Of a DNA stretch of 62,071 nucleotides, positions 1-8,349 are shown one piece after another. Position 1 is the first letter of the stretch. The number at the start of each line of letters is the position of its first letter. This stretch comes from an uncultured bacterium (GTDB lineage Bacteria; Planctomycetota; UBA1135; GCA-002686595). Where the stretch lies: the NCBI GenBank assembly GCA_905480285.1, contig CAJQPT010000118.1, forward strand, positions 1 through 62,071, in the 5' to 3' direction. Below the pieces are notes generated by a model that was given only the letters and a program-made list of their open reading frames with translations, was not told where the DNA came from and made no database searches. The position numbers and the translations under genes are program-made.

Positions 1-103
1 CGGACTCGAGCGCGATGACCTCGCAGCCCCCTTGGGCCGCGACCTGGACGATTCCGTGGCCCATGAGGCCGCAACCGACGACGCCGACTTTCTTGATCTG
101 CAT
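1..103 (-). CDS. 3-hydroxyacyl-CoA dehydrogenase, N-terminal fragment cut by window edge
   Basis: Only the first 34 codons lie inside the window. Read from the ATG at 103, the protein begins [20 protein letters not shown], a Rossmann NAD-binding start with the GxGxMG pattern typical of 3-hydroxybutyryl-CoA dehydrogenase (oxidation of 3-hydroxyacyl-CoA to 3-ketoacyl-CoA). It lies 59 bp downstream of a thiolase on the same strand, which performs the next step of the pathway, so the two probably form one transcript. The second dehydrogenase/thiolase pair in this window (17924-20004) has the same gene order. The rest of the gene lies to the left of the window, so catalytic residues cannot be checked. 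Confidence 0.8.
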   Translation of the reverse strand, partial: MQIKKVGVVGCGLMGHGIVQVAAQGGCEVIALES

Positions 104-162
104 GTGAATGGGTGGTGCGTGGTCCGGGCGGAGGCCAGGACGGCTCTTTGGTGGGTTGGCGC

Positions 163-1383
163 TCAGAGGCCAGTGCGGTCGAACGCGACCGCCAGGCCCA
201 TGCCGCCGGAGATGCAGAGGGTCGCGAGCGCGTGCTCGCCCCCCCGCCGGACGAGTTCGTGGAGCATCGTCGTGACGATGCGGGCGCCCGTGGCGCCGAT
301 CGGGTGGCCGAGGGCGATCGCGCCCCCGTTGACGTTCAGGCGGTCGTGATCGAGCCCGAGGTCGCGGTCACAGGCGAGCACCTGCGCGGCGAAGGCCTCG
401 TTCAACTCGATCAGGTCATAGTCACTCGCCGCGCGCCCCGTGCTCGCCTCGAGGCGCGCGCAGGCGGGGACCGGGCCGAGGCCCATGACGGTGGGATCCA
501 CGCCAGATTGCGCCGCGCTCCCCACCCAGGCGAGGGGTGACCAGCCGTTCTTCTCGCAGGCAGACTCCGTGGCGAGCACCAGCGCCGAGGCGCCGTCGGT
601 GATGCCGCTGGCGTTGCCGGGGGTCACCGTCCCGTTCCCGTCGTAGCGCTTGCCGAAGACCGCGGGCAGGCGGCCCATCTTCTCCAGCGTGGCGTCCGGA
701 CGCGGGTGCTCGTCGGCGTCGACGGTGACCTCCCCCTTGCGGGTCTTGATCACGACCGGCGCGAGCTCTGCGTCAAAACGCCCCGCCTCGATGGCCGCGC
801 CGGCCTTGCGCTGGCTCTCCACGGCGAAGGCGTCCTGCTCGTCGCGGGTGATCCCGAGCTCCTGCGCCAGCTTCTCCGCGGTCTCCCCCATCACCATGTC
901 CGCGAGGGGGCAGTCGAAGCCGTCCTTGTACATGGCGTCCACGAGGGGCGCCGAGCCGAGCCGGTAGCCCCGCCGCATCTTCGGCAGGTAGAAGGGCAGG
1001 CCGCTCATGGACTCCGTGCCGCCCGCCACCGCCACGTCCATCTCACCGCGGCGGATGGCGTCTGCAGCGAGAACGATAGACTTCAGGCCGGAACCACAGG
1101 CCATGTTGATCGTGGTCGCGCAGGCCGTCTCGGGGATGCCGGCGCGGACGGAGATCTGTCGAGCCACGTTCGGACCGCCGCCGGCCTGTCGACCGTTGCC
1201 CATGAAGACCTCGCCCACCGACGAGGCGGGGACTCTGCCGGCCTCCAGCGCGGCGCGTACCGCCTCGACCCCGAGATCTGCGGCAGACAGGTCGGCGAAG
1301 GAGCCCAGGTACTTCCCGATGGGCGTGCGCCTCGCGGCGACGACTGCGACCCGCTCGGGGCCGCGTCTGAGGGCGTTTTTCAT
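163..1383 (-). CDS. Acetyl-CoA acetyltransferase / 3-ketoacyl-CoA thiolase
   Basis: A 406-residue thiolase-family enzyme, which cleaves 3-ketoacyl-CoA with CoA or condenses two acetyl-CoA. Visible landmarks are the N-terminal [14 protein letters not shown], the nucleophilic cysteine in [10 protein letters not shown], the histidine motif [16 protein letters not shown] and the C-terminal cysteine segment LCISGGMG (usually CxGGG, here ISGG). The frame stays open upstream to 1455, but the ATG at 1383 starts directly before the conserved first strand and gives the usual family length. The partial dehydrogenase at 1-103 follows on the same strand. Which chain length it prefers cannot be read from sequence. 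Confidence 0.92.
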   Translation of the reverse strand: MKNALRRGPERVAVVAARRTPIGKYLGSFADLSAADLGVEAVRAALEAGRVPASSVGEVFMGNGRQAGGGPNVARQISVRAGIPETACATTINMACGSGLKSIVLAADAIRRGEMDVAVAGGTESMSGLPFYLPKMRRGYRLGSAPLVDAMYKDGFDCPLADMVMGETAEKLAQELGITRDEQDAFAVESQRKAGAAIEAGRFDAELAPVVIKTRKGEVTVDADEHPRPDATLEKMGRLPAVFGKRYDGNGTVTPGNASGITDGASALVLATESACEKNGWSPLAWVGSAAQSGVDPTVMGLGPVPACARLEASTGRAASDYDLIELNEAFAAQVLACDRDLGLDHDRLNVNGGAIALGHPIGATGARIVTTMLHELVRRGGEHALATLCISGGMGLAVAFDRTGL

Positions 1384-1522
1384 GGGAGATCGGGGGAGGA
1401 AGCCGAGCTGGCAGGCTCGGCTGAGTGTCGAGAGGGGCAGCGACGGGCCTCTCAATCCGTTTTGTGGGCGAACAGAATAAGGGCCGGGGTCAGGGGGGGC
1501 AATCTAAGCTCGGCGGCATCCA

Positions 1523-1577
1523 CCCCGCATTTGCGACATCCCACCCAGGTATTACCTGAGAGCCTTTCTGCGGGGAA
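1523..1577. promoter_or_regulatory. Nested inverted repeat in divergent promoter region
   Basis: In the 248 bp between the divergent thiolase and SirB1-like genes, the 7-bp arms CCCCGCA (1523-1529) and TGCGGGG (1571-1577) enclose a 13-bp perfect palindrome CAGGTATTACCTG (1546-1558). The inner palindrome could be a repressor operator, or the whole could fold as a stem-loop in a leader RNA on either strand. No known riboswitch consensus fits all of it. Function is inferred only from symmetry and position. Confidence 0.35.
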
Positions 1578-1631
1578 TTCCAAGCTGGACGCCCCAACCG
1601 CCCCCCGCCGGGCGAACCCCCGCCTGCGCCC

Positions 1632-2459
1632 ATGGAACAGCCCCCCTCCGCAGACACGCTTGTGCCCCTCCTCGGGGACGGCTCCGCTGTGTCACGCCGG
1701 ACGGTCAAGGAGGCGCTGCTGACCCTTGGGGACGGGGCGATCCCGGCGCTCCGTCACGCGGCGGACGGTCCCGACGCGGTGCTCCGAGCACGGGCCCGGC
1801 AGATCCTCATCGAGCTCCGTCGACGCCGCGGACTCCAGCAGCTGCGTGAGCTCCTCGTCGACCCCGACGCTTCCCTCGAGGCCGGTCTGCTCGCCATTGA
1901 CGAGGTGCTCGGAGCCGCTGACCCAGCCCTGGATGTCGCCGGCCAGCTCGACGCCTGGGCCGCCGCCACCCGAGATCGTCTCGATGAAAGGGCGTCGGCG
2001 GAGGCTGCTGGCGCCGCCCTCCGGCAAGTCCTGGCCGTCGAAGCGGGGCTGAGGGGTGCCGCGAACGACTTCCACAACTCCCTCCACGTCTCCCTGACGC
2101 GGGCGGTGGAAGACCGCCGCGGCCTCCCCCTGACGCTCTGCGCGGTCTACGCCCTCGTCGGGCGGCGCGCGGGCATGGAGATCGCCCTCCTCCCCTTCCC
2201 CGCGCACGTCCTGCTCATGGTTCGAGGTGAGTCCAGCCAGCAGGTCCTCGACCCCTACAGCGGCGGCGCCCCCCTCGATGAGGCCGCGTGCCTCGCGCGT
2301 CTCCGCCAGCTGGGCGTGGCGCCCTCTTCCCACTGGTTCGAACCCGCGCCGGACGCCGAGATGTTGACCCGGCAGCTCCGCAACCTCGCCGCGGCCATGC
2401 GCCGCCATGGCCGTAACCGTGACGCCGTGGAGATCATGGCGCTGCTCGAGCACGCCTGA
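1632..2459 (+). CDS. SirB1-family transglutaminase-like protein
   Basis: A 275-residue protein of the SirB1/transglutaminase-like family. The first 100 residues are helical and HEAT-like. The core FHNSLHVSLTRAVEDRRGLP, followed by TLCAVYALVGRRAGMEIALL and FPAHVLLMVRG, matches the family pattern (NS-x-L, RRG-P-ITLS, GFPGHF). The motif VLDPYSGG and a C-terminal TPR-like stretch (LTRQLRNLAAAMRRHGRNRD) follow. SirB1 proteins lack a proven reaction. The nucleophile position of true transglutaminases appears as cysteine in LTLCAVY. It starts at the ATG at 1632 and stands alone before the LON-domain gene at 2635. Confidence 0.8.
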   Translation: MEQPPSADTLVPLLGDGSAVSRRTVKEALLTLGDGAIPALRHAADGPDAVLRARARQILIELRRRRGLQQLRELLVDPDASLEAGLLAIDEVLGAADPALDVAGQLDAWAAATRDRLDERASAEAAGAALRQVLAVEAGLRGAANDFHNSLHVSLTRAVEDRRGLPLTLCAVYALVGRRAGMEIALLPFPAHVLLMVRGESSQQVLDPYSGGAPLDEAACLARLRQLGVAPSSHWFEPAPDAEMLTRQLRNLAAAMRRHGRNRDAVEIMALLEHA

Positions 2460-2486
2460 CGGGGCACGCCTGATGGGGCACACGCC
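2451..2486 (+). repeat. 14-bp tandem duplication spanning a stop codon
   Basis: CACGCCTGACGGGG (2451-2464) is followed by CACGCCTGATGGGG (2465-2478) and a partial third copy CACACGCC. The TGA stop of the SirB1-like gene (2457-2459) lies inside the unit, so the duplication recreates last codons plus stop downstream. Confidence 0.75.
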
Positions 2487-2634
2487 GCTAGGCGAGTCTG
2501 GCCCGGCGTACCTCACCGGGCTCGATCGGTCAGCGACCCTTGACACAGCCACCGGAGGCCAGCGGAGTGGTCATGAAACGGATTACCTCACCCAGCGGGG
2601 TTCCAAGCGGCGCACCAGGCCCTAGCTTGAGGGC

Positions 2635-3282
2635 ATGACGGAGATCCCTGACGTCTGGCCCTTCGAGGAGGACAACCGCCCGGAGAGCATCTTGCCGATG
2701 TTCCCGCTGGGCGGAGTGTTCCTCCTGCCGCGGCAGATCCTCCCACTGCACGTCTTCGAGCCTCGCTACAGGCAGATGATCGACGACGTCCTCGATGGCC
2801 AGGGGCGCCTTGCCATGGGCACCGTGCTCGAGGGTCAGGAGCCGACCGAGGACGGGGAAGAGGAGCTCGCCCCGAGGATCCTCCGCGTCTCTGGCGTGGG
2901 TGAGATCGCCCGCCACGAGAAGACCCCCGACGGCCGTTACTTCATCTGGCTCTTCGGCCTGGGACGCTTTGACGTCGAGGAGGTGCCCTCGGACCGGCTC
3001 TACCGAAAGGTCAGCGCCCGCCGCGTCACCGAGGTCCCGCTGGACCTCGGCGTCCAGGAATCATTGCGGAGTGAGCTCCGGGCAGCGCTCGACGTCCGCA
3101 CGGAGGAGCCCCTGGTGCTGCCCGAGGATGTCCCCGTGGAGCTGCTCACGGACGCCCTGACGCAGAAACTGCATCTTCCGCAAAATGCGATGGAGCCGAT
3201 CTTCACCGAGGTCGATATCGAGAAACGGGCGCGGATGACCCTCCGCGCCCACGCGGCGTTCCCGCCCCCCAAGCTCGACTGA
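2635..3282 (+). CDS. LON N-terminal-domain protein, stand-alone
   Basis: A 215-residue protein consisting of the substrate-binding (LON_substr_bdg) domain only, without the AAA ATPase or serine protease parts of Lon. The hallmark is ILPMFPLGGVFLLPRQILPL followed by HVFEPRYRQM, and then GRLAMGTV, the GVGEI strand and a helical C-terminal half. Stand-alone LON-domain proteins are common in bacteria and their role is not established. They are often proposed to bind unfolded peptides. The start ATG follows a purine-rich GAGGG. It probably does not share a transcript with the ABC transporter genes, although the gap is only 58 bp. Confidence 0.88.
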   Translation: MTEIPDVWPFEEDNRPESILPMFPLGGVFLLPRQILPLHVFEPRYRQMIDDVLDGQGRLAMGTVLEGQEPTEDGEEELAPRILRVSGVGEIARHEKTPDGRYFIWLFGLGRFDVEEVPSDRLYRKVSARRVTEVPLDLGVQESLRSELRAALDVRTEEPLVLPEDVPVELLTDALTQKLHLPQNAMEPIFTEVDIEKRARMTLRAHAAFPPPKLD

Positions 3283-3340
3283 GAGCGCGATTGAATCGGG
3301 AGACAATCCCTCAGTTCGCTCGCGACCGGCCTGCGGGAGG

Positions 3341-4258
3341 TTGCACCCGTCCCGTCCGATCGCGACTCTACTCACGGCGCCCGCCGCGCCCGAGCTCCCG
3401 GTGCTTCAGCTTCTCCGATCCCTAAAGGCCAACAGGACCCTCCTGTGGAGCTTCGTGGGCCGGGACCTCAAGTCACGGTACGTCGGGTCGAGCCTGGGCT
3501 TCTTCTGGTCGGTGGTCTACCCGATCATGAACCTGGCGGTCTACCTGCTGGTCTTCCAGATCATCCTCAAGATGACCTGGGATGCGGACAAGAGCTCCCA
3601 GGAGGTCGTCCTCCTGATGCTGGTGGCCATCGTCAGCTGGACCGCGTTCGCCGAGTCGATCTCGCGCTCCACCAACATCCTCGTGGACAACCAGAACCTC
3701 ATCCAGAAGGTGGTCTTCCCCTCCGAGGTGCTGCCCGCCTACGTGACCATCTCGGCCATCGTCAACATGATGATCGCGCTCCCGATCGTCCTCCTCGCGC
3801 TGCTCTACGCGAAGCTCAACCCGACCGACGACCCCGCCGTCCTGGCGGCGGCCGCGGCCAGCGGACACCAGGGCGTCCAGCTCGGCGCACAGCTCATGTG
3901 GCTCCCCTTGCTGCTCGGGCTGCAGGCCCTCTTCAGCGCCGGGCTCGGGTACTTCTTCGCCACCTTCAATCTGTTCTGGCGCGACACCTTCCACGTGATC
4001 GGCGTCGCCCTGACCGTCTGGATGTTCATCACGCCGATCTTCTATCCACCCCAGCGGATGGTGGACAAGGACTACGGATGGATGCTCGAGATCAACCCGA
4101 TGCACTGGCTGATGGACATGTACCGCCACGTCCTCGTCCAGAACCAGGCCCCTGATCCGCGGCAGCTCCTCAGCTTCGCAGCTGCGGGCCTCCTGGTGTT
4201 CGCGGTCGGATCCAGTTTCTTCAGCAAGCAGAAGTCCAAGTTCTCCGATCTCCTCTGA
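3341..4258 (+). CDS. Polysaccharide ABC exporter permease (Wzm/TagG type)
   Basis: A 305-residue ABC-2 permease that forms the membrane channel exporting lipid-linked polysaccharide across the inner membrane. The amphipathic N-terminus ends in WSFVGRDLKSRYVGSSLGFF, a very typical Wzm/TagG/KpsM signature. About six membrane segments follow, for example MNLAVYLLVFQIIL, VLLMLVAIVSWTAF and VIGVALTVWMFITPIFYPP, with the characteristic NPMHWLMDMYR near the C-terminus. The listed start is TTG 3341, which directly abuts GGGAGG and is therefore poorly spaced. GTG 3401 (LQLLRSLKANR) is an equally plausible start. Its ATPase partner begins 36 bp downstream. Confidence 0.9.
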   Translation: MHPSRPIATLLTAPAAPELPVLQLLRSLKANRTLLWSFVGRDLKSRYVGSSLGFFWSVVYPIMNLAVYLLVFQIILKMTWDADKSSQEVVLLMLVAIVSWTAFAESISRSTNILVDNQNLIQKVVFPSEVLPAYVTISAIVNMMIALPIVLLALLYAKLNPTDDPAVLAAAAASGHQGVQLGAQLMWLPLLLGLQALFSAGLGYFFATFNLFWRDTFHVIGVALTVWMFITPIFYPPQRMVDKDYGWMLEINPMHWLMDMYRHVLVQNQAPDPRQLLSFAAAGLLVFAVGSSFFSKQKSKFSDLL

Positions 4259-4294
4259 GGCTGCCCTCGGCGGTCCCCACAGAGAAGTCCCCCC

Positions 4295-5599
4295 ATGTAC
4301 GACAGCAGCAACCCCAGCGCGGCACAGCCCTCCACGAACGCCATGGGCGGCTCCGCCATCGTCGCGCGCGGCGTCAGCAAGGCGTACCGCATGTACGACA
4401 AGCCGGTCCACCGGCTGTGGGACCTCATGCTGCCCGGGGGTCCACGCGGGCGCGAGTTTTGGGCTGTCCGCGACGTCTACCTGGACATCCCCAAGGGCTC
4501 GACGGTTGGCATCATCGGCGAGAACGGCGCCGGCAAGAGCACGCTCCTCAAGCTCCTCACAGGGATCACTCAGCCCACCGGCGGTGAGATTCTCACGCGC
4601 GGGCGGATCGCCTCGCTGCTCGAGCTCGGCGCGGGGTTTCACCCCGAGTTCTCCGGCCGGGAGAACATCCGCCTGAACTGCTCCATCCTCGGGATGACCG
4701 AGGAGGAGACCGAAGAGCGCTTCAACGACATCGTGGAGTTCTCAGAGCTGGGTGAGTTCATCGACCGCCCCGTGAAGACCTACAGCTCGGGAATGCACGT
4801 GCGCCTGGGGTTCTCCGTCGCGACGACCGTGGATCCCGAGATCCTCATCATCGATGAGGCACTCTCGGTGGGCGACGAGCACTTCAAGGGCAAGTGCATC
4901 AACCGGCTGAACGAATTCCAGGAGCAGGGCAAGACGACGCTCTTCGTGTCCCACGACATGGGCTCGGTGAAGTCCATGTGCAAGCACGTCGTCCTCATGC
5001 ACGAGGGACGCGTTCTTGAACAGGGCACGGCCGAGGAGGTCGCCGACGAGTACCTCAAGCGCGCCCACGCCCGGGGCAACGAGCGGATGTCCGCCATCAA
5101 TCGCCAGCTCGACGCCTATCCGCGGTGGGGCTCGGGCGAGATCCGGACCGGCAAGGTCGAGCTCTCCAACGGGAGCGGCGAGGCCACCAACGTCTTCCAG
5201 CCAGGCTCCCCCTTCCGCGTCAAGATCGACTTCGAGGCCACCGAAGACTGCCACGAGCCGGTCTTCGGCCTCGGCGTCTACCGCTCGGACGGGACGTACG
5301 TGAACGGCAGCAACCACCTCTGGCGCAACGAGCCCATCGAGCTCGGCGACGTCAAGGCGGGCACCAAGGGTCGCGTGGAGATGGCCTTTGAGAGCCTCCC
5401 CCTTCTCCAGGGCGGCTACTACCTGACGGTCTTCGTCTACGACCACGACAAGGCGGCCCCCACCCCCATCGATCACCGCGAGCACGCGGCGACCTTCGAG
5501 GTCCACGACGCGAACCACCTCCAGCACGGGCTGCTGTTCCTGCCGACACAGTGGTCGGTGGCCATGGACGGCGCCGACCCGAAGGTCTCCCGGGACTGA
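4295..5599 (+). CDS. Polysaccharide ABC exporter ATPase with sugar-binding tail (Wzt type)
   Basis: A 434-residue ATPase that powers the permease encoded just upstream. Walker A is GENGAGKST with lysine at about residue 81, the ABC signature appears as YSSGMHVRLGFSVA, and Walker B is ILIIDEALSVGDEHF followed by the H-loop LFVSHDMGS. Residues from about 280 to the end (GSGEIRTGKVELSNG onward) are a beta-sandwich Wzt_C domain. In O-antigen exporters this domain binds the finished, terminally modified glycan. Its presence implies that export waits for a chain-end modification, for which the methyltransferase at 5805-7436 is the obvious local candidate. Confidence 0.93.
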   Translation: MYDSSNPSAAQPSTNAMGGSAIVARGVSKAYRMYDKPVHRLWDLMLPGGPRGREFWAVRDVYLDIPKGSTVGIIGENGAGKSTLLKLLTGITQPTGGEILTRGRIASLLELGAGFHPEFSGRENIRLNCSILGMTEEETEERFNDIVEFSELGEFIDRPVKTYSSGMHVRLGFSVATTVDPEILIIDEALSVGDEHFKGKCINRLNEFQEQGKTTLFVSHDMGSVKSMCKHVVLMHEGRVLEQGTAEEVADEYLKRAHARGNERMSAINRQLDAYPRWGSGEIRTGKVELSNGSGEATNVFQPGSPFRVKIDFEATEDCHEPVFGLGVYRSDGTYVNGSNHLWRNEPIELGDVKAGTKGRVEMAFESLPLLQGGYYLTVFVYDHDKAAPTPIDHREHAATFEVHDANHLQHGLLFLPTQWSVAMDGADPKVSRD

Positions 5600-5627
5600 T
5601 CCCCTTCAGCGCGTCCCCCGCGCCCCC

Positions 5628-5707
5628 TGGAGCCCGAGCCCCCTGGAGCCCGAGCCAACTGGAGCCCGAGCCAACTGGAGCCCGCGCCGAATGGAGCCCG
5701 CGCCAAA
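5628..5707 (+). repeat. 16-bp tandem repeat, five copies
   Basis: TGGAGCCCGAGCCAAC-like units begin at 5628, 5644, 5660, 5676 and 5692, with a decayed sixth at 5708. The period is exactly 16 bp, so the array is not built as a coding repeat. It fills the convergent gap between the Wzt-type ATPase and the methyltransferase genes. The last two units share a variant (CGCGCC), suggesting stepwise expansion. Confidence 0.85.
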
Positions 5708-5770
5708 TGAAGGCTGAGGGGTCGGGCAGCGTCCGGCTTCAGCCAAGAGCAGCCCCGGCCCGGCCAGCAG

Positions 5771-5815
5771 ACTCTCAGCCGGCGGACTCTCAGCCGGCGG
5801 ACTCTCAGCCGAGCT
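5771..5815 (+). repeat. 15-bp tandem repeat over the methyltransferase stop codon
   Basis: ACTCTCAGCC recurs at 5771, 5786 and 5801 in a 15-bp unit (ACTCTCAGCCGGCGG). The third copy contains the stop codon of the minus-strand methyltransferase (5805-5807), so reading leftwards the gene end GGC-TGA-GAG is repeated twice more downstream of the true stop. Confidence 0.8.
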
Positions 5816-7436
5816 TGCGCGCGCCTGTCAGCCAGCGCAGGAGCACCGAGCGCCCCACGCGGTTCCAGAGACGCTGGGACTCCGCCTGAAGCAGCTCTAG
5901 CTCGGCGTTCGCCTCCCCGAGGTTGCCCTCGAGCGCCTCGATCGAGGCGTCCGCTTGCTCGAGGGCGGCGTCCGCTTGCTCGAGGGCGGCGGACATGCGC
6001 TCGACCTCCGCCTGGGCCTCGTTCCGCTCGGCGAGCCGCAGGTCACGGGCTCCGATGATGATCTCGATCTCCTCCTCAAGAGAGAGGTCCCGCCCCCGGC
6101 CTCGGTCCAGCCGCTCGTTGAGGGTCTCGGCGCAGTCATCTGCGAGCCGGACCGCGCCGCGGACGCGGGCCTCCTGCTTCACGAACTCCTCGATGCGCCG
6201 GACCGTCTCCTCGAGCTGCTGATGGGCCTTGGCCACGATCTCGTTCTGCGCGGAGAGCTCCCGGTTGACCTCATCAAGCCGCGCCCCGCGGGCCTCCAAC
6301 TCCGTGAGCTCCTGCGTACGAAGGCGCTCCAGCTCCGCCAGGCTCGTGCGGTGCCCCTCGAGGTCGGCGGTCAACGCCCCGATACGCTCATCCTTGTGGG
6401 CCAGCACCGCCTGAACGTCGAGGCGTTCCGCCTCGAAGGTCGCGCGCTCGAGTTCGGCATCGCGACGTCCAGCCCGGCGCTCTTCCCGGAGCGCCTCGAC
6501 GGTCTCGGCGTGGCCGGCAAGGTCAGCGGTGAGGTCAGCAGCCTCGCGGCGGTGACCATCAAGGTCCTTCTCCAGCGAGGCCACCACACCGTGCAAGCGC
6601 TCCATCTCCGGCAGGTAAGTGTCCCGGAGGCTGTCGTACCGGAGCAGCTCACGCCCCGCCTCAACGAGCGCGTTATCCGCGGCGTCCAGCGAGGATGAGG
6701 CCTGCCCGAGCGCCGCCTCTGGGGAGGGCATGGGCGCGTCCCCGAAGGCAGCGATGACCGCGTGCCGGTAGACCTCGTCCCCGTGATCGAAGGGGAACAG
6801 GTGTTCGTTGTAGAAGCGGTAGAGCTGCCCGGCGAAGTCCCTGAGCAGGGTCTCGTGCTCGATGTACAGCTCCACGCACATGAGGGCGAGCCAGCGGCTG
6901 AGCTCGCCGTGCCCGACCGTCGAGGTCCGCGCACCGGCCTGCTCGAAGATCTCGAGCGCGGCTGGCATGGACGGCAGCCCGTTCTCACGGTGCTCGAGCA
7001 GGTACTGATGCTCCCAGTTCAGGCGCGCTCGGAGGAAGTCGAGGAGCGTCTCCTCGGCCTCAGCGACCCGCGGCGAGTCATAGGGACCCGCGAGGATCAC
7101 ATAGCGGCCGGCGACCCTCGCACACTCCCGGACGAAGTCGTCCCTCAACGGCGGCGGGACGTGCTCGAGCGTGTCGAAGGCACAGACCGCGTCGAAGGTG
7201 CCGTCCAGGAACGGCAGCTCTGCGCCGCTCCCAAGCACGAGCCCCTCGACAGCCGAGGGGACCACGTCGACCAGCTCGACCTGATCCAGCGGCAGGAATT
7301 CCCGGAGGAGCGCGGTTCGCCCCCCCACATCCAGGATGCGGAAGCGCTCGCCGTCTGCCCTCACGCTCTCCAGCAGCGCCCGCACCAGCTCGTAGCGCTG
7401 GTACTGATCGAAGGGGAGGTCACGAACGTCAGGCAT
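5805..7436 (-). CDS. SAM methyltransferase with long coiled coil (WbdD-like ruler candidate)
   Basis: A 543-residue protein. Residues 10-230 form a class I SAM-dependent methyltransferase: FRILDVGGRTALL (glycine motif I), VELVDVVPS, and AELPFLDGTFDAVCAFDTLE followed by HVP (motifs II/III). Residues about 280-525 are heptad-rich coiled coil (for example SLEKDLDGHRREAADLTADL), including the near-repeat ALEQADAALEQADASIEALE. The tail RLWNRVGRSVLLRWLTGARK is an amphipathic helix that could bind the membrane. Methyltransferase, coiled coil and membrane helix next to Wzm/Wzt recall WbdD, which caps O-polysaccharide and sets chain length, but no kinase domain is visible here. The glycan role is inference; the methyltransferase call is firm. 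Confidence 0.82.
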   Translation of the reverse strand: MPDVRDLPFDQYQRYELVRALLESVRADGERFRILDVGGRTALLREFLPLDQVELVDVVPSAVEGLVLGSGAELPFLDGTFDAVCAFDTLEHVPPPLRDDFVRECARVAGRYVILAGPYDSPRVAEAEETLLDFLRARLNWEHQYLLEHRENGLPSMPAALEIFEQAGARTSTVGHGELSRWLALMCVELYIEHETLLRDFAGQLYRFYNEHLFPFDHGDEVYRHAVIAAFGDAPMPSPEAALGQASSSLDAADNALVEAGRELLRYDSLRDTYLPEMERLHGVVASLEKDLDGHRREAADLTADLAGHAETVEALREERRAGRRDAELERATFEAERLDVQAVLAHKDERIGALTADLEGHRTSLAELERLRTQELTELEARGARLDEVNRELSAQNEIVAKAHQQLEETVRRIEEFVKQEARVRGAVRLADDCAETLNERLDRGRGRDLSLEEEIEIIIGARDLRLAERNEAQAEVERMSAALEQADAALEQADASIEALEGNLGEANAELELLQAESQRLWNRVGRSVLLRWLTGARKLG

Positions 7437-7584
7437 GGGGTGGGGCGGCCGCGCTGCGGCTAGTCGAATTTATCGGCTAGCGTGCCGCCTGAGCATATGC
7501 AGCGGTCGCTGGATCCTTCCCCCAGCGAGAAAGAAGTCTCCTCACAGCGAGCCCTTCCCGCCCCCCGACCCCCTCAGCGGCCAC

Positions 7585-8349
7585 TCATGAGATCGTGCAA
7601 ATCACGGGCGCGTGATCGCTGGGCTTCTCCCCCCCCCGTGCCTCGAGGTCGACCTCCACTCCCGTGCAGGCCTCGTAGGCGGGTGGCGAGAGGAGGAAGT
7701 GGTCGATCCGGAGCCCGTTCCCGCGCTTGAAGCCAAAGGTGCGAAAGTCCCACCAGGTGTAGACCCCGGCCTCATCGTTGTGCTTGCGAAGGGCGTCCTC
7801 GAGCCCGGGAGCCATGATCTCCGCCAGGGCCTCACGTTCGGGCACGCTGCAGAGGATCCGGTCGCGCCACTTCTCCGGGTCGTACACGTCCCGGTCATCG
7901 AAGGTCACGTTGAAGTCGCCCGTCACGACCACGCGCTCATCCATGGGGAACTGCTCCCTCACGTAAGCGGCCACGTCCTTCATCCACTTGAGCTTGTAGT
8001 CGTACTTGTCACAGCCGACCTCCTTGCCGTTCACGACGTACAGGTCGAGGAGCATGACGTCCTCCACCACCGCCGCGATGACCCTGGCCTCGGGGTGATC
8101 CGTACCAGGGATGCCCATCACCACCTGCTCGATGGGCGTCTTCGAGAGGATCGCGACGCCGTTGTAGGTCTTCTGACCGTGGAAGGCGACGTGGTAGCCC
8201 GCCTCCTCCAGCGTCTCCCGGGGGAAGAGCTCGTCCACGACCTTGGTCTCCTGGAGGCAGACCACGTCCGGGTCAGCCCGCTCGAGGAACTCGAGCACGC
8301 GGGGCATGCGGGCCCGGAGAGAGTTGACGTTCCAGCTGACGATGTCCAA
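7585..8349 (-). CDS. xthA: Exodeoxyribonuclease III family AP endonuclease
   Basis: A 254-residue endonuclease/exonuclease/phosphatase-fold enzyme of the ExoIII family, which incises abasic sites and removes 3'-blocking groups in base excision repair. It opens with MDIVSWNVNSLRARMPRVLE, then the metal-binding glutamate in VVCLQETKV, the YNGVAILSK strand, the catalytic VVTGDFNVTFDD, the substrate-recognition region YTWWDFRTFGFKRGNGLRID and the final SDHAPVICTIS containing the catalytic D-H pair. Length matches ExoIII (about 255-268). It lies 148 bp from the methyltransferase gene and is divergent from the helicase gene across a 599-bp gap. Confidence 0.94.
   Translation of the reverse strand: MDIVSWNVNSLRARMPRVLEFLERADPDVVCLQETKVVDELFPRETLEEAGYHVAFHGQKTYNGVAILSKTPIEQVVMGIPGTDHPEARVIAAVVEDVMLLDLYVVNGKEVGCDKYDYKLKWMKDVAAYVREQFPMDERVVVTGDFNVTFDDRDVYDPEKWRDRILCSVPEREALAEIMAPGLEDALRKHNDEAGVYTWWDFRTFGFKRGNGLRIDHFLLSPPAYEACTGVEVDLEARGGEKPSDHAPVICTIS

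Noticed and set aside
1523-1577. Possible glycine riboswitch on the minus strand (CTCTCAGGTA near the palindrome).
   Set aside because: Only the short CTCTCAGG-like piece fits. The aptamer core and second half are missing and the downstream gene is a thiolase, not glycine metabolism.
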